A stretch of 64,000 nucleotides of DNA from Bifidobacterium vespertilionis (GTDB lineage Bacteria > Actinomycetota > Actinomycetes > Actinomycetales > Bifidobacteriaceae). Location of the stretch: contig NZ_RZNZ01000018.1 of NCBI RefSeq assembly GCF_008698145.1, positions 1-64,000 of the forward strand, in the 5' to 3' direction. Positions 61,204 to 64,000 of this stretch are shown here, piece after piece. Below the pieces are notes generated by a model. It was not told where the DNA came from, searched no databases, and saw only the letters and a program-made list of their open reading frames with translations. Numbering within the stretch: position 1 is the first letter of the stretch; the number at the start of each line of letters is the position of its first letter. A program made the translations under genes and the position numbers.

Positions 61204-62511
61204 TCAGTTCTCCTTGCAGTCGTTGTTCGTGTTGGAATCGGCGCGATCGTCCCACTCGAAGCGGTATTCCCCGGCGAGTGCGAGGAAGGCGAAGGCGTAG
61301 AGGAAGTTGTCGTAGTAGCGGCGCCGGCCGATGCGGATCGGGGTGTTCCACAGCAGATCCACCCATGCGCGGGCATTGCGTTTGGCGTCCGGGAAACGAT
61401 CCGGATCGGCATGTTCGGCGGCGATCGACCCTTCGGCAGTGGCGGCGATCAGACCGACCGGATGAAGCGTGACCTCGTCGAACGGGGTGCCGTCCACAGC
61501 GTAGACGCTGGTGCGATCGTGGGTGAGCAGAAAACGCTGCAGGGCGGCCACGCGGTTGCAGAGCTCGAGGCTGGCTCCGCATCCATTGGTTGCGTCGCCG
61601 TCGGCTACGTTACCATCATCAGCCACGCCACCGGAAGCTGCGCTCCACAGCACGTCGAGCCCAATGTTGCCGGCGGTGCGATAGGCATCCGAATAGAACC
61701 AGGTGTGTTCGCCCCAATCCACGGCGTGCGGGGTCCCGTCGAAGTCCGCATACTCGGGGTTGAGACCGGTTTGGGCATTGACGGCATTGGCCAAATGCGC
61801 GCGGGATGCCTTCGCGGCCGCTTTCCAGAACAGCCGGTCCGCCTCGCTGTATGTTGCGGCGAATCGCTCGAACTGCTCATAGAAGTGAGGCAGATGGTAT
61901 GAGGGGTCGGTCCAATCCACATCCGGCACAAAGCGGATTTGATGATTGCCCGGATCCCACATCGCCCGACCGCGGAACTTGGGACTGGGCTTGCCGTCCG
62001 CAGTGGTCTCCGACTGACCGGGCTCCCCTTTGTGCAGGCAGATGTCCAGCAACTCACGCGCCTGACGGGCATAACCGCCCTGCCACCTGCGAGCGGCGAG
62101 CAGCAGTGCCATGGCGAAGTATTCCTCGCCGTCCGATGCCGGACCGAGCGAGTTCTTGGTGCCGTCGGGTTGTACGGACCAGGCGAAGTAGCCGGCATTG
62201 TCGCCCCCGTCCATGCGCATGTGGCGTACGGCCCATCCCCAGATGCGGTCGAAGACGTTCCGGTGGTCGTACTGGACGGCGAGCATCATGGCATAGCTCA
62301 TGCCCTCGGTGCGCACGTCGTTGTTGCCGGTGTCCATCACATAGCCCAAGTCGTCGTCGCTTTCCCAGTAGATCTTGTTGGGACCTTCGAACATCTCGTA
62401 CCAGTTGCGTTCAAGGCGAGACAGGATATCCTCGCGGCCATACCCAAGGCGTTCGAACACTGAGGGCGGGCGGGAATCCGGATAATGGGCAAATGAATCA
62501 GTCGAGGACAT
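61204..62511 (-). CDS. GH8 reducing-end xylose-releasing exo-oligoxylanase
   Basis: A 435-residue inverting enzyme of the Rex type, which removes single xyloses from the reducing end of xylooligosaccharides. The acid Glu is at residue about 69 in NNDVRTEGMSYAMMLAVQ. The barrel continues with GWAVRHMRMDG, YFAWSVQPDGT and the late TWFYSDAYRTAGNIGLD, where the base Asp is expected. There is no signal peptide. The first gene of the GH8-GH115-GH43 operon, it has a consensus promoter and a strong palindromic operator upstream. Confidence 0.93.
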   Translation of the reverse strand: MSSTDSFAHYPDSRPPSVFERLGYGREDILSRLERNWYEMFEGPNKIYWESDDDLGYVMDTGNNDVRTEGMSYAMMLAVQYDHRNVFDRIWGWAVRHMRMDGGDNAGYFAWSVQPDGTKNSLGPASDGEEYFAMALLLAARRWQGGYARQARELLDICLHKGEPGQSETTADGKPSPKFRGRAMWDPGNHQIRFVPDVDWTDPSYHLPHFYEQFERFAATYSEADRLFWKAAAKASRAHLANAVNAQTGLNPEYADFDGTPHAVDWGEHTWFYSDAYRTAGNIGLDVLWSAASGGVADDGNVADGDATNGCGASLELCNRVAALQRFLLTHDRTSVYAVDGTPFDEVTLHPVGLIAATAEGSIAAEHADPDRFPDAKRNARAWVDLLWNTPIRIGRRRYYDNFLYAFAFLALAGEYRFEWDDRADSNTNNDCKEN

Positions 62512-62546
62512 TGGACAGCACCTTTACTTCCACGTTCACGTTCTTC

Positions 62547-62615
62547 TAGAATTTCGGATATTTATTCGAAATTCTAATACAACGTTATACTACATATGCC
62601 GACCTTGTTTGTCAA
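62547..62615 (-). promoter_or_regulatory. GH8 operon promoter and palindromic operator
   Basis: On the minus strand TTGACA (62610-62615) and TAGTAT (62587-62592) are 17 bases apart. Just downstream TAGAATTTCG (62547-62556) and CGAAATTCTA (62567-62576) form a perfect ten-base inverted repeat around a ten-base AT centre, fit for a repressor block. Confidence 0.8.
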
Positions 62616-62652
62616 TCGGATGCATGATCAGAACGAGCATTCATTTGATATT

Positions 62653-62810
62653 CCAGTTCACGCAATGAAATCGCGAATGTTCAGTGAACTGGAAAGCGCG
62701 CAAAACCCACCACAGCCAAACTTCCAAATCCGCATCATTCAGCCATTTACCATCGCAAACCGCACAGGAGGCCCAGTTCACTGAATCGGCGCGCATCCAT
62801 TGCGTGAACC
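62653..62810. repeat. GTTCACGCAATG hairpin element, right copy (family D)
   Basis: CCAGTTCACGCAATG (62653-62667) pairs with CATTGCGTGAACC (62798-62810), and inner arms CAGTGAACTGG (62682-62692) and CCCAGTTCACTG (62772-62783) repeat the layout at 36281-36440. The first 50 bases are nearly identical in both copies; the centre differs and lacks the 32-base palindrome. Confidence 0.85.
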
Positions 62811-62845
62811 GAACGCGAACTGCACCAAACGCCATCAAAGACAAA

Positions 62846-62876
62846 GGGCCCGGCCGAGGGTGAAACGGCCGGGCCC
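62846..62876 (-). terminator. probable xylA terminator
   Basis: An 11-base perfect stem, GGGCCCGGCCG with CGGCCGGGCCC, around a nine-base loop. On the minus strand it is followed by TTTGTCTTTG. It lies about 290 bases after the xylA stop. The stretch 62880-63030 shows no gene. Confidence 0.75.
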
Positions 62877-63030
62877 ATTACAGAGGGGAAGGAAAGGAGT
62901 AAGGAAAAGTGGTGAGTATGCCGACCGCCCCGATGATCAGGAAAGGCAGGGCGGCCGGCATTGGCCCGACGCGCATTGGCGACGAGCCCAATATTCAGTT
63001 ATGAATATTCAGTTATCTGCGTATATGCAA

Positions 63031-63073
63031 GCCGGCTGACGGTCCACCGGACCGTCAGCGAACCTCGGCCAGC
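63031..63073 (-). repeat. duplicate of the xylA 3' end
   Basis: These 43 bases repeat 63143-63185 with one change. The copied part covers the last codons of xylA (LAEVR and stop) and the hairpin GACGGTCCACCGGACCGTC. The copies are 112 bases apart, in the same orientation. Confidence 0.85.
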
Positions 63074-63166
63074 AACCGCAATCGCAGACCGCTACGCGGG
63101 CTCAACATCACCTCGGGATCCGTAGTGGATCCCTCGGCGCTGGCCGGCCGACGGTCCACCGGACCG

Positions 63167-64000
63167 TCAGCGAACCTCGGCCAGCGCATCCACGATGTAG
63201 TTGTTGATCGTGGCCTTGACGGACTCGAGGTGATCGGACTTGGTGGCGGCGATCAGCTCGGACTGCGGCTTGTCCAGCGAGTAGGCCTCGAGCTCGGCCA
63301 GCGAGGTGGTGCCCTCGTCGATCTTCTTGCCGATGCCCTCGTTGTAGGAGCTGTAGCGCTCCGCCTGCAGGTTCTGGATGAAGCCGTCCTGGTTCATCTT
63401 GTCGGCGACCAGCAGGCCGGCGGCGTAGGTATCCATGCCGGCGACGTGGGAGCGGAACAGATCCTCCTCGTAGAAGGAGGTACGACGCGGCTTGGCGTCG
63501 AAATTCAGGCCACCGCGCGGACCGATGGAGCCGGCCTGCAGGACCTCCCACATCACGGCGACGGTCTCGTACAGATCGGTCGGGAACTCGTCCATGTCCC
63601 AGCCGATGAGCTTGTCGCCCTGGTTGGCGTCGAGGGAGCCGAGGAAGCCGGCCTCGCGGGCCACGCGGATCTCGTGCTGGTAGGTGTGGCCGGCCAGGTT
63701 GGCGTGGTTGCCCTCGAGGTTCAGCTTGAACACGTCGGTCAGATCGTGCGCACGCAGGAACTCGATGGCGGTGGCCGCATCGAAGTCGTACTGGTGCAGC
63801 GTCGGCTCCTTCGGCTTCGGCTCGATCAGGAACTGGGCGTCAAAGCCGATCTCCTTGGCGTAGTCGGCGCACATGTGGAAGAACTTGGCGATGTGGTCGG
63901 TCTCGCGCTTCATCTCGGTGTTCCACAGGTTCTCGTAGCCCTCGCGGCCGCCCCAGAACACGTAGTTCTCGGCGCCCAGACGCTTGCCGATCTCGAGGCT
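63167..64000 (-). CDS. xylA: Xylose isomerase (C-terminal part, cut by window edge)
   Basis: The visible 277 residues form the C-terminal two thirds of xylose isomerase, which converts xylose to xylulose for XylB. Metal- and substrate-binding motifs are clear: [33 protein letters not shown] with the metal Glu and His, [19 protein letters not shown] with the Asp metal ligands, and [13 protein letters not shown]. The 5' end lies beyond base 64000. The stop lies within a hairpin whose sequence is duplicated downstream. Confidence 0.97.
   Translation of the reverse strand, partial: SLEIGKRLGAENYVFWGGREGYENLWNTEMKRETDHIAKFFHMCADYAKEIGFDAQFLIEPKPKEPTLHQYDFDAATAIEFLRAHDLTDVFKLNLEGNHANLAGHTYQHEIRVAREAGFLGSLDANQGDKLIGWDMDEFPTDLYETVAVMWEVLQAGSIGPRGGLNFDAKPRRTSFYEEDLFRSHVAGMDTYAAGLLVADKMNQDGFIQNLQAERYSSYNEGIGKKIDEGTTSLAELEAYSLDKPQSELIAATKSDHLESVKATINNYIVDALAEVR

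Noticed and set aside
58201-61902. Open frame of about 1230 codons on the plus strand opposite GH115 and GH8
   Set aside because: No start signal and no protein motifs. It mirrors the codon bias of the two real genes on the other strand.

Overview
The window is high-GC, gene-dense actinobacterial DNA. It most likely comes from a Bifidobacterium. This rests on a ROK regulator next to xylB with xylA at the far end of the island, LplABC-type sugar uptake without a local ATPase, MurE without the diaminopimelate DNPR motif, the 24-residue ribosomal protein bL37, and many cytoplasmic glycosidases that act on imported oligosaccharides. The species cannot be named from the sequence alone. I see no tRNA, rRNA, CRISPR array, prophage or transposase gene.

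Left part, 1-36 kb, is mostly housekeeping. A siderophore ABC operon (binding lipoprotein, two FecCD permeases, ATPase) is followed by a siderophore-interacting flavin reductase. Then come infC-rpmI-rplT, a TauE-like exporter, a membrane/spermidine-synthase fusion protein, thiamine pyrophosphokinase, gap, ybaK, ispH, a YafQ/DinJ-like toxin-antitoxin pair, galM, bL37, an ECF sigma factor with a small Cys-rich partner, and an exonuclease. A cell-wall group follows (murE, a FemAB transferase, a DegT-type aminotransferase, an AslA-like ATP-grasp ligase), then folC-smc, an M24 aminopeptidase and a Nudix hydrolase.

Right part, 32-64 kb, is a pentose and xylan locus. A ROK repressor and xylB diverge on its left, and xylA enters at the right edge. 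Between them lies a block of about 26 kb with GH67, two tandem GH43 beta-xylosidases, an aquaporin, a LacI regulator, GH2, a sialate-O-acetylesterase-like esterase, GH3, an LplABC importer, an orphan RelB antitoxin, a GH43 arabinofuranosidase-like enzyme, GH115 and GH8 (reducing-end xylanase). The likely flow is import of glucurono- and arabino-xylooligosaccharides, removal of side chains (GH67, GH115, esterase, GH43), trimming from both ends (GH43/GH3 and GH8), then xylose to xylulose-5-phosphate through XylA and XylB. Consensus promoters with recurring CGAAA half-sites point to control by the LacI protein.

The intergenic regions hold several families of palindromic repeats. About eleven copies of a modular GTCATCCTGAGC / AAGGATCCTT element are scattered through the window. 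Two non-coding regions of about 1 kb (12.9-14.0 kb and 51.0-51.9 kb) share complex hairpins built on CTGGGCA and CTGCCAGCAA motifs. A third hairpin family occurs exactly twice and brackets the xylan block. Partial gene duplications sit at the 5' end of the Nudix gene and the 3' end of xylA.
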